Assembly (NCBI GenBank): GCA_016710075.1
Contig: JADJLO010000015.1
Location: 124,001 to 188,000 of the forward strand
Source of the DNA: Acidobacteriota bacterium
GTDB taxonomy: Bacteria > Acidobacteriota > Blastocatellia > RBC074
Length of the DNA: 64,000 nucleotides
Direction: 5' to 3'
Made by a program: the position numbers and the translations under genes. Below are positions 7,808-17,800 of this stretch, one piece after another. The notes beneath the pieces are model-generated. The model was given only the letters and a program-made list of their open reading frames with translations. It did not search any database and was not told where the DNA came from. The first letter of the stretch is position 1; each line of letters starts with the position of its first letter.

Positions 7808-10251
7808 TTTGCCTGCCCCTTGCCTCCCTTGCCGAGAGGGAATGACGACCGGACAATATCGAGCAGGGCCTGGAGTCCGGCTTTGATGTCGGATCCAAGG
7901 TGAATGCGTATGGCGCGCCGGTTTCGGCTCGCCAGCGACTGAAAATCTCCAAGCGCCTGAGCCTGCTTGAGAACCCCGAAACTGAACTTTTCACCAGGGA
8001 GCGGAATGTCTTTGAGATCGTCGGCTGTTATCTGAACGAAGACTCCGCTGGAGTCGCCTCCCTTGTGCAGTTGGCCGGTTGAATGCAGAAATCTTGGGCC
8101 GTATCCGGTGGTCGTGGCCGTGAGCAGGGCATCGCGAAGGTGAGTGCGAATCGACTGGATCAGACTTTCGTTGTCCGCCGTTTCCTGAATGTAGTCCAGC
8201 AATGCGATGTAATCTCCGCTGCCGGCGCGTCTCAAATGCGCGGCGATGAAAGAATCGATTGCCGCTCCCTTGCCGAGTTCCGCGATCGTCGGATCGCTGC
8301 AGAATACGGCAAGCCCCTTTCCTTCGGCCGCAAGCGATTGCCCCTGAAGCCGGCCGTTCTTGTTGAACTCGTCGAGCAGAAGGCGGGTATTGTCCTTGCT
8401 CTCCTGGACGTTTGGCTGATCGAAGGGGTTGATCGCCATCAACCCTCCGGCGATAGCCGTTGCCATCTCCCACATGAAGAATTCCTCGCCAAGATCTATG
8501 GCATCCTGCAGCGAGCGCCGAATGACGGGATGCCCGGCCGATTCAAGATCACGAAGCCCTGATTCGGTTGAAGCATCAGTTGAAGCATCGGTTGAAGCAT
8601 CGGTTGAAGCGTCGATTGTTCCGATGCCGATGTGAACGAAGACGCGGTCGTTGCCGTAAACTCCCGTTCCGGCGAGCGGCTCGCCTGCAATCGGAACGAT
8701 TCCTTTGCCTTCCTTGCCTGTGCTCTCAGCCACAAGTTGCTCGATCCACAGGCCGAGTGATTCAATTTCAGGCGCTATGATCAGCGTAAGTTTGTTGCGG
8801 CCCGCATTGGCGAATGCTCCGATTGCCGTGCCGAGCCTGACGGCCGGGTTATCCGCCGCTGGAACCACCGGGGCGCACGCCGTCATCGCCCGTTGAGACC
8901 GCTCGATCAGCGTTCTGAAATCGAACCCCTGTAACGCAGCCGGCACCATCCCGAAATATGACAATGCCGAATAACGGCCGCCGATGTCTGATGGATTGGT
9001 GAAGATCCGGCGAAAGCCGTCATCGGTCGCCATCTTCTCCATCAAAGTCCCGGGATCGGTTATGGCGACGAAGTTTTCACCGGCATGATCGCCCTTAAGC
9101 TCTTTCACGCGGTTGTAGAAATACTTGTAAAACATCAGCGGTTCGATGGTCGCGCCGGATTTGCTGGCGACAACGAAGAGAGTCTTCTTCAGATCGACTG
9201 ATTGTTCGAAAGCGCTGACCGTCGCCGGATCCGTGCTGTCAAGGACGTGAAGTTCGGGGAATCCGGTCTGCTTGCCGAATGTCCTGCGAAAGACCTCCGG
9301 GCATAGACTGCTCCCGCCCATTCCCAGCAGCATGACGTGTTTGAATCCCTCATTGCGTATGCGCGCACTGAATACCGCCAGATCGTCCGCGGCCTTGACC
9401 AGCAGCTCAGGGATTCTCACCCAGCCGAGCGAGTTTTTGATGATCTTTTGATGATCTTCTTCAGCCTTCCACAGCGAGGCGTCTTTGGAAAAGATCCGCT
9501 TGACCCACTGACCGCTTTCGCATTGTTTGATCGCTGCTTTTAAGGAATCGGAATACCCTCCGGCATTGATCGTCATTCGATCGTTGAGCCCGCTTGTCAG
9601 CAGGGCTTTCTTGGATGTGATGCTGTCGATCAGGCTTTCGAATGAATCGGCAAACGATTTTACGCCGTCGTCCTGAAGCTGCTGGCAGACCTGTTTCAGA
9701 TCGATGCCGGCTTTGGCGATATCGTCGAGCAGGTTTTCGGCTTCGACAAGGTCCTGCTCGATGCTCAGACTGACGCGGCCATGATCGCGGTAAGCGTCGA
9801 AAGTCTGCGGCGGCACGGTGTTGACCGTGTCGGGGCCGATCAGCGTCTCGACATACATGACATCCCTGTAAGTGGGGTTTTTCGTACTGGTGCTTGCCCA
9901 CAGTGGGCGCTGCACGCGGGCGCCGGCAGAGCGGAGTTTGGCGAATCTCTCAGCGCCGAATATCTCCCTGAATTTCTTGTATTGAATCTTCGCATTAGCT
10001 ATCGCCGTCCCGCCGAGCAGCGCTTTGAGGGTCTCCTGCCCGCCGGATATTTTAGCTTCGAGTTTTTTGTCGACTGCGGAATCGATCCTGCTGACGAAGA
10101 CGCTGGCGACTGATGCGACATGATCGATTGGATCGCCTGCTGCGAGTCTTTGCTCAAGTCCGCTGATGTAGGCCTGGGCCACCTGAGAGTAGTTTTCGAG
10201 GGCAAAGATCATGGTCACGTTGATGTTGATCCTCGGCGATGCAGGCTTCAA
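7804..10251 (-). CDS. Transaldolase/glucose-6-phosphate isomerase fusion, isomerase part
   Basis: Carries the end of the transaldolase barrel (INVTMIFALENYSQVAQAYISGLE) and then a complete phosphoglucose isomerase of about 550 residues with SKSGATIEPLMF (sugar-phosphate SIS loop), IGGRYSALSYFGMVPA and the late HKGGDSSGVFVQ active-site segment. The reading frame breaks near 10230-10240, and the true start of the fused protein is 10699, giving about 950 residues, the usual length of bifunctional Tal-Pgi. A run of four Asp-Ala-Ser-Thr units lies in a loop around 8567-8616. It links glycolysis and the non-oxidative pentose phosphate pathway; neighbouring genes are pgl and a gluconokinase-like kinase. 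Confidence 0.9.
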   Translation of the reverse strand: MKPASPRININVTMIFALENYSQVAQAYISGLEQRLAAGDPIDHVASVASVFVSRIDSAVDKKLEAKISGGQETLKALLGGTAIANAKIQYKKFREIFGAERFAKLRSAGARVQRPLWASTSTKNPTYRDVMYVETLIGPDTVNTVPPQTFDAYRDHGRVSLSIEQDLVEAENLLDDIAKAGIDLKQVCQQLQDDGVKSFADSFESLIDSITSKKALLTSGLNDRMTINAGGYSDSLKAAIKQCESGQWVKRIFSKDASLWKAEEDHQKIIKNSLGWVRIPELLVKAADDLAVFSARIRNEGFKHVMLLGMGGSSLCPEVFRRTFGKQTGFPELHVLDSTDPATVSAFEQSVDLKKTLFVVASKSGATIEPLMFYKYFYNRVKELKGDHAGENFVAITDPGTLMEKMATDDGFRRIFTNPSDIGGRYSALSYFGMVPAALQGFDFRTLIERSQRAMTACAPVVPAADNPAVRLGTAIGAFANAGRNKLTLIIAPEIESLGLWIEQLVAESTGKEGKGIVPIAGEPLAGTGVYGNDRVFVHIGIGTIDASTDASTDASTDASTESGLRDLESAGHPVIRRSLQDAIDLGEEFFMWEMATAIAGGLMAINPFDQPNVQESKDNTRLLLDEFNKNGRLQGQSLAAEGKGLAVFCSDPTIAELGKGAAIDSFIAAHLRRAGSGDYIALLDYIQETADNESLIQSIRTHLRDALLTATTTGYGPRFLHSTGQLHKGGDSSGVFVQITADDLKDIPLPGEKFSFGVLKQAQALGDFQSLASRNRRAIRIHLGSDIKAGLQALLDIVRSSFPLGKGGKGQAK
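8567..8616. repeat. In-frame 12-bp tandem repeat within the isomerase gene
   Basis: Four tandem copies of GGTTGAAGCATC (with small variations) encode (Asp-Ala-Ser-Thr)4 on the minus strand. The unit length keeps the reading frame. It sits between conserved blocks, so it is probably a surface-loop expansion by slippage. Confidence 0.9.
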
Positions 10252-10699
10252 TGGCCGGGATGCCCGCAGGGGTTGCCGGAATCTTGATCATCACATTTGG
10301 ACGATCGAGCGTTGCCCAGAGCCTTTTGGCCTCGGCGATCGTTGCATCGGTATCGTGCGCCAGCAGGGGAGAGACCTCCAGGCTGACATAGCCGTCTATT
10401 TTTTTAGTCCGCTCGTAAACGGGTCTGAAGAGATCCGCGGCGTTCCGTATATCTTCGATGGCCAGGGCTTCGTAAATCTCTACCACACTGAAGCCATCGT
10501 CTATCAGCTTGCGCATGGCTTCGTTGTAGTCATTGCTTCCGGCAATGGCCTTCTCGAAGATGGTCGGGTTCGATGTGATGCCGCGAAGATCGTCTTCCCG
10601 GATCATCCTTGCAAGGTCGCCCGAATCGATCATCGCCCGGCGGATATTGTCATACCAGATGCTTTGTCCCAGCTTTTGCAGCTCAACTAATGGATTCAT
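10154..10699 (-). CDS. Transaldolase/glucose-6-phosphate isomerase fusion, transaldolase part (frameshifted)
   Basis: Begins MNPLVELQKLGQSIWYDNI and carries the transaldolase motifs GITSNPTIFEKAIAGS and NVMIKIPATPAG, in which Lys139 is the expected Schiff-base lysine. After IEACIAE (about residue 155) the frame slips into nonsense (DQHQRDHDLC), while the correct continuation (ININVTMIFALE) is in the frame of the next entry. One extra base or two missing bases at GCCGAGGATCAAC (about 10230-10240) explain it. The ATG overlaps the kinase stop as TAATG, so the two are translationally coupled. Confidence 0.88.
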   Translation of the reverse strand: MNPLVELQKLGQSIWYDNIRRAMIDSGDLARMIREDDLRGITSNPTIFEKAIAGSNDYNEAMRKLIDDGFSVVEIYEALAIEDIRNAADLFRPVYERTKKIDGYVSLEVSPLLAHDTDATIAEAKRLWATLDRPNVMIKIPATPAGIPAIEACIAEDQHQRDHDLCPRKLLSGGPGLHQRT

Positions 10700-11585
10700 T
10701 ACTCTTTCCTTTCACCCTGATTGATCGAATCTGTCTTTCCGTCCACAAGCAGATTGTAGAATTTCTCGTGTCTGATCCTGCCGGTCAGATAAATCTCGTG
10801 CGAGGTCAAATCAGGATCGTAAACCTTACCGAGAGGAATTGGAAACGATTCAAGACTGCTTGCATGGCCGAAAGCAGCGAGCGCAAGCATCGCGGCTCCT
10901 CTGCTGGAAGCCTCAGGTACGGCTGAAGCGATGACGGGAACTCCCATGACGTCCGCCATCATCTGAGTCCATACTTCCGAGTTCAGAATGCCGCCACCGG
11001 AGGCGATGATCCGGTTCTTTTCCGGCAGCCGGCTTCGCAGCAGCTCATAGATTGAAGCGAAACGGTAGCAGACCGATTCCAGGGATGCTCGCATAATTTC
11101 GATGTCGGTTGTCCCGAGGCCGAGGCCAATGATGGAAGCGCGTGCCGAATCGTGCCAGCCCGTGCTTCGTTCACCCGAAAAAAAGGGCAACACGGTAAGG
11201 CCATGTTCGTCGGGTCTTACGCCGGCAATCCGCGCTTCGATCGAATCGTCATCGATATTTTGTAGTTTGAACGATTTCCTGCACCATGCGAACACGTCGC
11301 CTCCGTTTGAAAGGGCGCCGCCAAGCAGGGCGTAACGACTGTTGGCGCGATAAAACCAGAGACCCCGGGGCGCCTCAAGTCTTCCTTCCTGCCAACAAAT
11401 GCGCATCGCGCCGGAAGTCCCGACATTGAGCGCCACCGAATCCCTGGTGACGCAGCCCGAGCCGATATTACTGCACGCTCCATCGCCGGCTGCCGGGAGC
11501 CAGGGAATTTCTGACAGCTCGGGCCAGCGTTTGGCGTAATGATCTATGCATCCGTGTGAGACCTTGATTATCTTCTCCCAGCGGC
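10699..11585 (-). CDS. FGGY-family carbohydrate kinase, C-terminal part
   Basis: From WEKIIKVSHGCIDHYAKRWPEL onward this is the second half of an FGGY sugar kinase. It contains PWLPAAGDGACSNIGSG (adenosine-side phosphate loop), ALNVGTSGAMR, GLTVLPFFSGERSTGWHD and IIASGGGILNSEVWTQMMADVMG. The frame differs by one base from the N-terminal half (11468-12250), and the break lies near 11575-11590. Open frame continues to 11760 but the upstream part has no similarity to the family. Its stop TAA overlaps the transaldolase ATG. Gluconokinase is the likeliest activity given the neighbouring pentose phosphate genes, but xylulokinase-like activity is not excluded. Confidence 0.82.
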
Positions 11586-12250
11586 GAGAGCTGGTCCAAG
11601 CCGAGCCCGACAACCTCGAGCATCTCTTCGTCCCAGCGGATCTCCGAAGGATTGAACAGTCCTGTTCCCGATGCCATCGAGACGCTGCAGACGAATTGCC
11701 CGAAGATTCTGCTGTAAAGGTATTCTCCAATAGATACCCATCTGTGGACCTTTGATGCAAGCGAAGGATTGGTGCGTCTCAGCCAGAGAATCTTGGCGGG
11801 GTAGTAGCTTGCGTGCGGAATGACGCCGGTGCGCCGGTGGATCCATTGAGGATCGATCCTTGCAGCCAGCGAGGTCGCATCCTCGGAACTGCGCGTGTCG
11901 TTCCAACTGTATAACGGGGTGATCGCTTGACCCATCTGATCGACGCCAAGCATCGCGTGCCAGAAATTGCTGTATCCAACGCCGCAGATTGCCGGCCGCC
12001 GGCCGCCGGGCAGCGCCCTCGCCCTTATCAGGCATTGATCGATTGTTGTGCAGATGATCTCTACCAGTCGTTCCGCGTCGATCTCGACGCCTCCGTCCGG
12101 CTTTAAGTCCATTTGATACTGTGTCCGCGCATCGATGCCCTCGATCGCATATCCATCCGCATCATAACAGACTGCGCGCACCGAGGATGTCCCTACATCA
12201 AGAGCCAGGACATACGGGAGCCTGGAATCGCCTGCTGTTCTGGTAGCCAT
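11468..12250 (-). CDS. FGGY-family carbohydrate kinase (gluconokinase-like), N-terminal part (frameshifted)
   Basis: YVLALDVGTSSVRAVCYDADG is the N-terminal phosphate-1 motif of FGGY kinases, followed by ICGVGYSNFWHAMLGVD, YSWNDTRSSEDA and the middle sugar-binding helices (VHRWVSIGEYLYSRIFG). After LGLDQLSPLGE the frame runs into unrelated sequence. The rest of the kinase is in another frame (previous entry), so the complete gene is about 10699-12250 and some 515 residues, normal for the family. It heads the kinase - tal/pgi - pgl operon, so gluconate or a related sugar would enter the pentose phosphate pathway here. Confidence 0.82.
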   Translation of the reverse strand: MATRTAGDSRLPYVLALDVGTSSVRAVCYDADGYAIEGIDARTQYQMDLKPDGGVEIDAERLVEIICTTIDQCLIRARALPGGRRPAICGVGYSNFWHAMLGVDQMGQAITPLYSWNDTRSSEDATSLAARIDPQWIHRRTGVIPHASYYPAKILWLRRTNPSLASKVHRWVSIGEYLYSRIFGQFVCSVSMASGTGLFNPSEIRWDEEMLEVVGLGLDQLSPLGEDNQGLTRMHRSLRQTLARAVRNSLAPGSRRWSVQ

Positions 12251-12359
12251 GCATCACATCATACAACCCATTAAATGTCCGGGCAATTTGAGCTTGTCTC
12301 ATGAAAGGGTTACCATCTGAGAGTTTGAGTCACGCAATTATCAACCCGGAGGCCGTCAG

Positions 12360-12980
12360 ATGCGACACAAAATTGAATACACGCTGGTTGTTTCGCTTTG
12401 TCTTTTGATCTCGGCCGGCGTCGCTTCGGCCCAATCAGGGAGAAAGCAGAAAAAGGTTGAACAGCAACCTCCCGTGCAGGGAGTCAATCAGCCCGATGCC
12501 CGGACTCAACCCGAACCGGAAGTCACCCCGGAAACGCAGATAAGCACGGAGCCGCGTCGCTCGATCATGGTCGCGTCCGGCTTGCCTGACATGAGCATCC
12601 CGCTCTATATCGCCGACCTCGCCAGACAGGGATTTATTGCAGAAGTGCGCCGTGAAATTCAAAGCATAGATTTGCGCGAAGAACGGAATCAGACCAGATC
12701 CGATGCCATCAAAATAGCCAAACAGGAAGATCAGATGATCGTCGTCCTGCTGGAGATCGAACTTGATCGCATGGGGACGACCATGTCAGGAGTCGATCTG
12801 CGCTACTCTGTTTATGAGCCGAAAACCGGGAAAGTGCTCGCCATGGGCAACGGTTACCCCCAGCAACCCTCGGGTATGGGTATCCCCCCGATCGGTGCTT
12901 CACGCCAGCAGATTTATGTTGAATGGCAGGGACGAGATGCCGCTCGGCAGGTTTTGAAACGACTGAATATCATCCCTTAG
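12360..12980 (+). CDS. Secreted protein of unknown function
   Basis: 206 residues with a clear signal peptide (VVSLCLLISAGVASAQS) and a CCGGAGG site before the ATG. A Gln/Pro/Glu-rich linker covers residues ~28-60, followed by a folded domain with SIMVASGLPDMSIPLYIADL, a Lys/Glu/Gln-rich central part and a strand-rich end (MIVVLLEIELDRMG..VDLRYSVYEPKTGKVLAMG). I do not recognise the family. It diverges from the kinase operon and its end overlaps the convergent pseudouridine synthase gene by 11 bases. Confidence 0.6.
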   Translation: MRHKIEYTLVVSLCLLISAGVASAQSGRKQKKVEQQPPVQGVNQPDARTQPEPEVTPETQISTEPRRSIMVASGLPDMSIPLYIADLARQGFIAEVRREIQSIDLREERNQTRSDAIKIAKQEDQMIVVLLEIELDRMGTTMSGVDLRYSVYEPKTGKVLAMGNGYPQQPSGMGIPPIGASRQQIYVEWQGRDAARQVLKRLNIIP

Positions 12981-13929
12981 TCGTTACTCTCTTCAATTTG
13001 GCAATCAAGGAATTGAGATCCTCGGGCAGCGGAGCTTCAATGTCGATGACCCTTGAATCGACCGGATGCTTGAACTTCAACTTGAATGCATGAAGCGCCT
13101 GCCTGCTGAAATCTATTGCATTCGGCGGAGGGCTCGAATAGACATACATTTTTTCTCCGATGATCGGATGTCCGTGCAATCCCGCCTGGATCCTTATCTG
13201 ATTTCTTTTGCCGGTTATCAGGCTTACTTCAAGCATCGAGGCATTGCTGTATTTTTCGATGACCTTGTAACGGCAGGACGCCTCCTTTGCCATTCGGTCG
13301 TTTCTCTCCGCCAGCTTCTGCAGCAATTCATCCTTATCCCAGACCAGCCTGTCCTGCCAGGTTCCGGACTGAGGGCTGGGAATCCCATGGACGATCGCGA
13401 GATACGTTCTTTCAATTTCGCGCCGCTCAAACTGGTCTTTCAGAGTTTTTTGATGGCCGGAAGATTTGGCAAACAGGACAATGCCTGAGGTGTCCCTGTC
13501 GATTCGATGCACTACAAGGGGCTCCATCTTCCCTTTTGATCTGAGATGTTTTCTCACCATGTCGAGCAGGGAAGGCGCTTCAGGCTGCGCGGCGAGCGGG
13601 ACCGAGAGCAGACCCGGCGGCTTGTTGATTACCAGCAGGCACGAGTCTTCGTAAAGAATATGCAGGTCCGATGCATGCCGCTCGGAATATCGTCTTTGCG
13701 AACTCCCGGGTCGGTCAATCCAGATTCGCAGCGATTCACCTGCAACCAGACGCCGGCCCGAATCGGCGGCACTCTGCTCTTTGTCATCGAGGAAGATCTT
13801 CCCATGATCGATGGCCGCTAGCGCCCGCGAACGAGAACCCAGGCGTTCAGGCGCCGCCAGCCATTTATCAAGACGCAGGCCCGCATCGCTTTCGCTTATC
13901 ACAAATGTCTGACTCTTATCGAAATTCAT
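12970..13929 (-). CDS. RluA-family RNA pseudouridine synthase
   Basis: 319 residues from the ATG at 13929 (a TTG two codons earlier is the only alternative). An N-terminal S4 RNA-binding domain (LRLDKWLAAPERLGSRSRALAAI) is followed by the catalytic RluA domain, with HRIDRDTSGIVLFAKS containing the catalytic Asp, and the ending RQALHAFKLKFKHPV. It converts specific uridines in rRNA or tRNA to pseudouridine; which sites (RluC/RluD-like or other) cannot be told. It overlaps the end of the convergent upstream gene. Confidence 0.9.
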   Translation of the reverse strand: MNFDKSQTFVISESDAGLRLDKWLAAPERLGSRSRALAAIDHGKIFLDDKEQSAADSGRRLVAGESLRIWIDRPGSSQRRYSERHASDLHILYEDSCLLVINKPPGLLSVPLAAQPEAPSLLDMVRKHLRSKGKMEPLVVHRIDRDTSGIVLFAKSSGHQKTLKDQFERREIERTYLAIVHGIPSPQSGTWQDRLVWDKDELLQKLAERNDRMAKEASCRYKVIEKYSNASMLEVSLITGKRNQIRIQAGLHGHPIIGEKMYVYSSPPPNAIDFSRQALHAFKLKFKHPVDSRVIDIEAPLPEDLNSLIAKLKRVTTKG

Positions 13930-14023
13930 CTGCAACAGTTTATGTTCTCCGCCTCACTAATGCCACCGATTACAGAGTAAACTTCTTCTGCCGATCGGTT
14001 AAATAATATTTCAGGACTCTTTT

Positions 14024-14054
14024 TTGGCCACTTATGCCAAATAATGTTTATAAT
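14024..14054 (+). promoter_or_regulatory. Possible sigma-70 promoter for the response regulator
   Basis: TATAAT at 14049-14054, with TTGGCC at 14024-14029 as a weak -35 and 19-base spacing. It lies 43 bases before the start of the response regulator gene. Confidence 0.35.
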
Positions 14055-14096
14055 CAAAGCTGTCTTTATGATCCAATTGATTTTGCTGGTGATTGT

Positions 14097-14873
14097 ATGA
14101 GCAACAAGAAAGTTCTGATAGTCGATGATGAATCTTCAGTCAGGTGGGCGCTCGGCGAGATGCTCAAAGGGTGGGGGTATGATCCGCTTGAGTCGGGAAA
14201 TGCCGAGAGTGCGAGGAAAATCGTCGAGTCGGAGCGACCGGTAGCGGTTCTGCTCGATATCAATCTGCCTGATGGATCAGGGCTGGATCTGCTGAGCCGG
14301 ATCAAGCATATCAACCCGACGACCTTCACCATCATGATCACGGCCGATTCCACGGTCGAAAATGTTGTTGGCGCTTTGCGCAGGGGCGCGGATGATTTTC
14401 TGAGCAAGCCGGTCAATATCGCCGAGTTGCAGTTCTCGCTCCGCAGCGGGATCAGAGCGAATCGAGGCGGCGCGGATGATTCAAAGAAACTTAAGCCGCG
14501 TATTTTGATAGTCACCGATTCCGAAGGGAATCTTGATTCAATGATCAGGCTGCTGGATATCTTTGCCGTGGAGTTGACGGGTATCTCTTCGCTGGCCGAA
14601 TTGAGAAGGGCCTGCCATGAGGTTCATGATCTGGCGCTGGTCGATGTTCACCCTGGATTGGTCAATCAGACACTGGCTGAATTGCGAGCAAGTCGAACCC
14701 ATTCAGATATACCGATACTCGTCAACCACGAAAGACTGGTCAATGAGATATCGCTCGCCGGCGTGCTGCCAAAGTATCGCGCCATGGCCTGTAACAGAAA
14801 AGAGATGACTGAACTGATCGGCAGGCGCGCCAATCCACGAAGCGACGACCGGCAACAGAAGCCGCTTCTCTGA
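14097..14873 (+). CDS. Response regulator with a second receiver-like domain
   Basis: 258 residues. A receiver domain at the start (KVLIVDDESSVRWAL) has the phospho-accepting Asp in AVLLDINLPDGSG and the conserved Lys in FLSKPVN. After a short linker (about residue 130) a second module (PRILIVTDSEGNLDSMIRLL..DLALVDVHPG) has the receiver outline but lacks the acidic pair, so it is probably a degenerate receiver. No DNA-binding or enzymatic output domain follows. I start at ATG 14097, where the receiver begins; an in-frame ATG at 14034 would add a non-conserved leader. It converges on the hybrid kinase gene with a 13-base gap, suggesting the two form a phosphorelay. Confidence 0.85.
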   Translation: MSNKKVLIVDDESSVRWALGEMLKGWGYDPLESGNAESARKIVESERPVAVLLDINLPDGSGLDLLSRIKHINPTTFTIMITADSTVENVVGALRRGADDFLSKPVNIAELQFSLRSGIRANRGGADDSKKLKPRILIVTDSEGNLDSMIRLLDIFAVELTGISSLAELRRACHEVHDLALVDVHPGLVNQTLAELRASRTHSDIPILVNHERLVNEISLAGVLPKYRAMACNRKEMTELIGRRANPRSDDRQQKPLL

Positions 14874-14886
14874 CAATCTCCGGCCT

Positions 14887-17800
14887 TCAATATTTGTTTA
14901 AAACATCGGCAAGGGTCTTGAGTAGTTTATCGGCGGTGTAGGGTTTGGACAGAAAGTGCCGAACTCCGGCATTCATGACGTCGGTCAACTTGCTGTTATC
15001 GTCAAGGCCGCTGCTGGCAATAATTCTGACATTCGGATCGAGTTTCTGCAGCGCTCTGACCGTCGACGGCCCATCCATATAAGGCATCATCATGTCGGTG
15101 ATGGCCGCATTAATCCTGCCGATATTATCCACAAAAATCGCCAGAGCGTCGGTTCCGTCATTGGCGGTAAGCACGCGATAACCAAAGGCTTCAAGCGTGT
15201 TCCTGGTTATCTCTCTGATCGAGGCCTCATCGTCTATGACCAGTATGGTCTCGCCATCGCCGGTAGGAATTCCGGCATTGGCCGAGACTAAGTCGTCCAA
15301 CTGAGGCATGTCGGTCGCCGGGAGATATACGCTGAACTGAGTCCCTTTTCCAATTTCGCTGTAGACGTTGATGAACCCATTGTGGGCTTTGACGATGCCC
15401 AGGGTGGTGGCCAGGCCCAGCCCGGTCCCTTTTCCCGGGTCCTTTGTCGTGTAAAAAGGTTCAAATATGCGGTTGACATTCTCAGCCGAAATGCCTTGCC
15501 CGGTGTCCGATACTTTGATCATGACGAACCTGCCTGGCTTGGCGTCGATATGCATCTTGACATACAACTCGTCGAGGATGCGGTTTTCGACTTCGATCGA
15601 GATTTTGCCGCCGCCGGGCATGGCGTCCCGGGCATTGACACAGAGATTCATCATCACCTGATGGAGTTGAGTGTTATCGCCTTTGATCATCCAGGGTTCT
15701 TCAGCAGCGGCGAATCTGATATCGATGGATTTCGGAAACGTCTCTTTCAGGATTGCCACGATCTCCTTGATCATATGCCTTGGCTGGAGCGAAATCTGCT
15801 CGCCCTGAGTCCCCCTGGCGAACAGGAGCACCTGTTTGATCATATCTGCGCCGCGTTCGACATTCTTTTGCATGACGGAGAGCCACCGCTGGGAATCGGG
15901 GTCGCCGATTTTCATCTGGAGCATTTGAATCGCCATCAATACCGGTGTCAGCACATTATTGAGGTCGTGAGCGATGCCGCCTGCCAGAGTGCCGATGCTT
16001 TCCATTCTCTGGGCTCTCAGGAACTGGGTTTCGAATCTCTTCTTGTCGGTGATATCGCTGTTGACAATGAGGAATGATTTGGGTTTGCCGGCATCATCGC
16101 GAATCAGGGTCCAACTGCATTCGATCATTTTTTCGTGCCGGTCCCTGGTGAGTTGCTGCATTTCACCGCTCCACTCACCCGACTCAAGAAGCAATCTGGT
16201 CGCTTCGATGTGTTTTTGTCTGGCCACTTCGCTGGGGTACCACTCTTTATGAAGAGTGCGGCCGATAACCTCCTCGGCCATCCAGCCGTAGATTCGCTCC
16301 GCTCCCCGATTCCAGAACAGGATTCGCCCATCGAGGTCGCAGACCACGATCGCATCCTGAGTCTGATTGAGCAGTGCGGCCTGTTCGCGCAGACGTTCCT
16401 CGACCCGTTTGCGTTCGGTGATGTCGCGCAGGATGACGGTGAAAAATTTCTGCCCGCCTGTCTCCATCTGGGAAATTGAGGCCTCAAGTGGGAACTCTTC
16501 GCCATTCGATCTCATCCCGAAGACCGAGCCCAGCAGCCCCATGGAGCGCCTGGTTGTCCTGGTGTTGCCGAAATTGGTTATGTGGGAAGGATGCGAATCC
16601 CTGAATCGCGAAGGAATGAAGTCGATGATTGGCTTGCCTATTGCGTCATCGGACGGGCAACCGAACATCTGCTCGGCCGCCGTATTGAAAAGAACTATAT
16701 TCTGCGATGAATCAACCGTGATAATCGCATCCATGGCCGATTCGATGATGTTGGTAATCCGCTTGCGGTTTTCCTGCAACTCCTGTTCTACGAGCTTTCT
16801 CTGTGTCAGGTCTTTGATGATTGCCGCCAGCGCCACAGGTTTGTCGTTATTTCCTTTGACGGCGAAGGGTGTCAGAAGGACCGGGACTCTGGAACCGTCA
16901 TTTCTCACGAACTCTTTTTCGTAATCCGATGCCTTGCCCAGACTGACGACCTGTTTGACGATCGAATCATCAAGATCATGAAATTCAGCCGGGGTGAAAT
17001 CCTGGAAACGCTTCTTTCCGAGGATCTCTTCTCTGGTGCTGCCGACCAGTTCGACAAAAGCCTCATTGAACTCGAGCAGCAAGCCGTCGAGTGATGAATA
17101 GGCAATGGCATCGTTCGATGAGTCGAAGATGTCTTTCAATCTTGATTGCGCTTCGTTGAGGGCAGTTTCGGCAAGTTTACGTTCGGTGATGTTTTTATGG
17201 GTGATTACTGCGCCGCCGCCTTCGCCTTTCATCGGAGAAACGGTCATCAGATACCATCGCTGCTCCCTGGGCGAGTGGCAGGGATATTCGAGAGAAAAAG
17301 TATCCAGCGAGCCGGCCAGTACTCCCTCAATGCCTGCCAGGACCTTGTCAGCCTCCGGGCTCTGCCTTTCCGCCGAATTGCGGCAAACTGCAAGATAGTT
17401 GACTCCCAGGCCGGTTTTAGCCGCGGCATCATTTTTGCTGTTGCAGTTTTCAGCGGCAAATGATGTCCACGCATCGTTGACGGCGATTATTTCTCCGTTT
17501 TTATTGAGGACTACAAGGTGCTCGGATAGGGAAGAGAGAATAGAGTTCTTGAGCGACTCATTAACCCTGAGAGCCTTTTCCATCTCTCTGCGCTCGATGA
17601 TCTCGTTCTGAAGCGATTGATTGGACTCGGCGAGTTCGGCGGTTCGCTCCATGACGCGGAAACCCAGTTCATCGCGGGCTTCGCGCAGAGCGGCTTCAAG
17701 TCTTTTACGGTCGGTGATGTCGAAGATCGCCGCTCTGCTCATAAGGAACCTGCCGTCGGAATCATAAATCGCCGTGGCATTGAGCAGAACCAGGATGACC

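Noticed and set aside
7804..10699. Reading the transaldolase and isomerase as two separate genes
   Set aside because: The family is a known fusion and the barrel of the transaldolase continues across the frame break, so one broken gene is more likely.
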